Positions 4,803 through 6,490 of a stretch of DNA of 6,490 bases are shown one piece after another. How positions within the stretch are numbered: position 1 is the first letter of the stretch; the number at the start of each line of letters is the position of its first letter. The stretch comes from Candidatus Poribacteria bacterium (GTDB lineage: Bacteria > Poribacteria > DTPJ01). Both the position numbers and the translations under genes were made by a program. The notes under the pieces were generated by a model. It was not told where the DNA came from and did no database searches. It saw only the letters and a program-made list of their open reading frames with translations. Location of the stretch: positions 1 to 6,490 of the forward strand of contig DTPJ01000100.1 in the NCBI GenBank assembly GCA_011334435.1, written 5' to 3'.

Positions 4803-6490
4803 TTACCAATATTTAAAGGCATACATCGGCTTATTTAGTATAATGCCAATTATGCCCCAGAAACTACCGACAACAAATTCACCTAATATCAATCCAACGA
4901 AAAGTGGGATTGTCTTTCTATATAGTCTAACCCCTCCATATTTCAAAACTGTTCTCTTGATGACCCAGCTTAGCATAAGCGAAGCCCAAAGCCATTGCAT
5001 AGAATAATCATCACCTAATGCATAGCCCAAAGGATGTAAGTTCCACCAGATAAGACGAGTCCGCAATGTCAGCAATAAGATGGTAAATACAAATCCAATT
5101 CCCATAAACGCGACAGCAGGATAATTGGTCGTAGATGGATAGAATAACCAGTTTTGCAATCTATCAAAAGGTTCTCTGCCAAATGCGGAAACAGCATAAC
5201 CAGATATTTTTGCCAATGCCCCAAGCCTGTAAAATCCATCAACAAGTATCCACATTGCCGATATTATGCCGATAAATCCCCCTAATATCGTTGCTAAAAA
5301 CATCCTTGATTCGCTTATGCCTATTTGATGTGCTATCTTGAAACCTTCTAATGAATGTGGCATCGGATGGGAACGATAAGCACGATTGAAAGAATAGAAA
5401 AGTGCGAACATTGTAAGGTTGTTTGGTCGGATATGCCTTGTCCCTATTGCAGTAGTGATGACAACGCTTGGGTCCATAGCATGGAGATCATGCGCAGGCA
5501 CGCCTAATTCTGCTCTCATTCTCGTTATGCCTAATGCAAGAAGAAAATATATTCCGAAGAAGCTTATTATCGCCCAAAAAGACATGCCCGCATACAAGCT
5601 AAAAGCTATTATAAAAAGCCAACCACCTATGATCCCCAAAATAGAGAGACGATATGATCTGGCATCGCTGATATTGACATCACTTTTTCCAAATATGAGT
5701 TGTAAGACATTCTTGAAATGTTTTCTGCCGATAAAAACTGCGAAAAAACATATACCTATATATGCCCCAAATGATTGCTCACGGATAAACGGAAATCCTG
5801 CGAAACCATGTAATCCGATTACACTGGCGATCATCCTTTGCACTTTTGAGAAAAAGAAGAAAAACCAGCATGAGAAAGCTAAATCAACAGGTATAAGATA
5901 ACCAAGCCCAACTGCGAAAGGGAAAAATGCAACTATCGTCCAACCCATACTATTCCATGGCTTTGATGTGAAAAGATGGCTAAGTTCATATTTGACGACA
6001 AAAAGCGGAAATGTAGGCAAGAGGTATGCTATCCCATTATATATATCTATACTACTTGCAATGGCAAAGCCTGTCCAGAACATTTTATCTTTGAACAAAC
6101 CTTTTCCTTCGCTTCCAGTTATTGACATCGGAATTTGTGCGATAGGATATGAAAGCCTTTCTCGCTCTATCCATTGTCTTTTGATGATAATATTCGTGCA
6201 AAACATTATCAATAAAAGAGTCATTAATAGCAAAGACCAACTCGCCAAAGGGACGATCCATGCTTTAATATTCTCAATATTATAAAGCGTAGATTGACCT
6301 TCATAAAATCCTTTCAAAACCGCTTTATCTGATACAGTAAGCCATCTTGGTAAGTATGGAAAGAAGAGACTTTCCCATTCATTTTCGGGTGTGGCAAACC
6401 AGAAGGCATGACCAAGAATAGGGATAAGAACCTGTATCATGTCAGTCCCAGCAACACCTGTGCTGATTGACAACATGATATATATCGTTA
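4803..6490 (-). CDS. DUF6785/DUF6784-type polytopic membrane protein, N-terminus missing
   Basis: A large inner-membrane protein of unknown function; about 562 residues are visible. The first ATG (6476) is not the true start. The frame stays open to the window edge and reads T-I-Y-I before that Met, which continues a membrane helix. I estimate that roughly 70 N-terminal residues lie outside. Counting from that Met, about ten hydrophobic helices are seen, for example 73-96, 179-200, 278-296, 299-317, 393-413, 453-472 and 523-546. Conserved-looking motifs are ATPENEWE (28-35), ERERLSYPIAQIP (104-116), EQSFGAYIG (233-241), TRMRAELGVPAHDLH (318-332), WWNLHPLGYAL (477-487) and LGEFVVGSFW (531-540). 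I recognise these from the DUF6785/DUF6784 family of uncultured bacteria, which faintly resembles oligopeptide-type transporters; transport is inference. Many motif residues (Arg, Glu, His, Asp) are polar and sit near membrane segments, as in a carrier. The GH36 gene follows 440 bases later with its own promoter, so this gene may form a separate unit. Confidence 0.8.
   Translation of the reverse strand, partial: TIYIMLSISTGVAGTDMIQVLIPILGHAFWFATPENEWESLFFPYLPRWLTVSDKAVLKGFYEGQSTLYNIENIKAWIVPLASWSLLLMTLLLIMFCTNIIIKRQWIERERLSYPIAQIPMSITGSEGKGLFKDKMFWTGFAIASSIDIYNGIAYLLPTFPLFVVKYELSHLFTSKPWNSMGWTIVAFFPFAVGLGYLIPVDLAFSCWFFFFFSKVQRMIASVIGLHGFAGFPFIREQSFGAYIGICFFAVFIGRKHFKNVLQLIFGKSDVNISDARSYRLSILGIIGGWLFIIAFSLYAGMSFWAIISFFGIYFLLALGITRMRAELGVPAHDLHAMDPSVVITTAIGTRHIRPNNLTMFALFYSFNRAYRSHPMPHSLEGFKIAHQIGISESRMFLATILGGFIGIISAMWILVDGFYRLGALAKISGYAVSAFGREPFDRLQNWLFYPSTTNYPAVAFMGIGFVFTILLLTLRTRLIWWNLHPLGYALGDDYSMQWLWASLMLSWVIKRTVLKYGGVRLYRKTIPLFVGLILGEFVVGSFWGIIGIILNKPMYAFKYW

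Noticed and set aside
5419..5901. Plus-strand ORF of 160 codons
   Set aside because: Antisense to the large membrane-protein gene; no domain is recognisable, and long antisense frames are common opposite hydrophobic genes.
5968..6285. Plus-strand ORF of 105 codons
   Set aside because: Also antisense to the membrane-protein gene, with no ribosome site or family resemblance.

Overview
The window is AT-rich bacterial DNA with every recognisable gene on the minus strand, so it reads from the right edge to the left. The lipoprotein signal, the Shine-Dalgarno (SD) sites on several genes and the sigma70-like promoters all point to a bacterium. The combination of a DUF6785/DUF6784-type membrane protein, a GH36-type glycosidase and an AP-endonuclease-2-like sugar isomerase recalls uncultured Planctomycetota, Poribacteria and Armatimonadota genomes. 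That placement is a family-level impression and was not tested.

Layout, in order of transcription. (1) 6490-4803: a large polytopic membrane protein of unknown function. It is cut at its N-terminus by the window edge, because its frame stays open past the first ATG. (2) 4802-4363: about 440 bases without a large gene. They hold two promoter candidates, one of them a near-consensus TTGACA-N17-TATTAT with an extended -10, and a short ORF with an excellent ribosome site. That ORF looks like a 53-residue single-pass membrane protein broken by one missing A in an A6 run. (3) 4362-2161: a cytoplasmic GH36/melibiase-like alpha-galactosidase. (4) 2048-1296: a sugar phosphate isomerase/epimerase-like TIM barrel with all four expected metal ligands. 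(5) 1212-127: a lipoprotein periplasmic-binding protein of the Fe3+/spermidine/thiamine-like class. (6) 110-1: the first 37 codons of an ABC transporter ATPase, cut just before its Walker A loop. A 28-base stem-loop separates genes 4 and 5.

The likely reading is a small carbohydrate-use locus. An ABC importer and a multi-spanning membrane protein could bring substrates in, the GH36 enzyme would cleave alpha-galactoside-like bonds in the cytoplasm, and the isomerase-like enzyme would process a released sugar or derivative. The substrate is unknown, and the importer may serve something unrelated. The glycosidase, isomerase and short ORF have clear SD sites, while the two transporter genes have none that I can see.

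I do not see a wholly new system. The most unusual spot is 4409-4569, where a probable interrupted small membrane-protein gene overlaps the strongest promoter in the window. No tRNA, rRNA, CRISPR array, insertion sequence or phage gene was seen.
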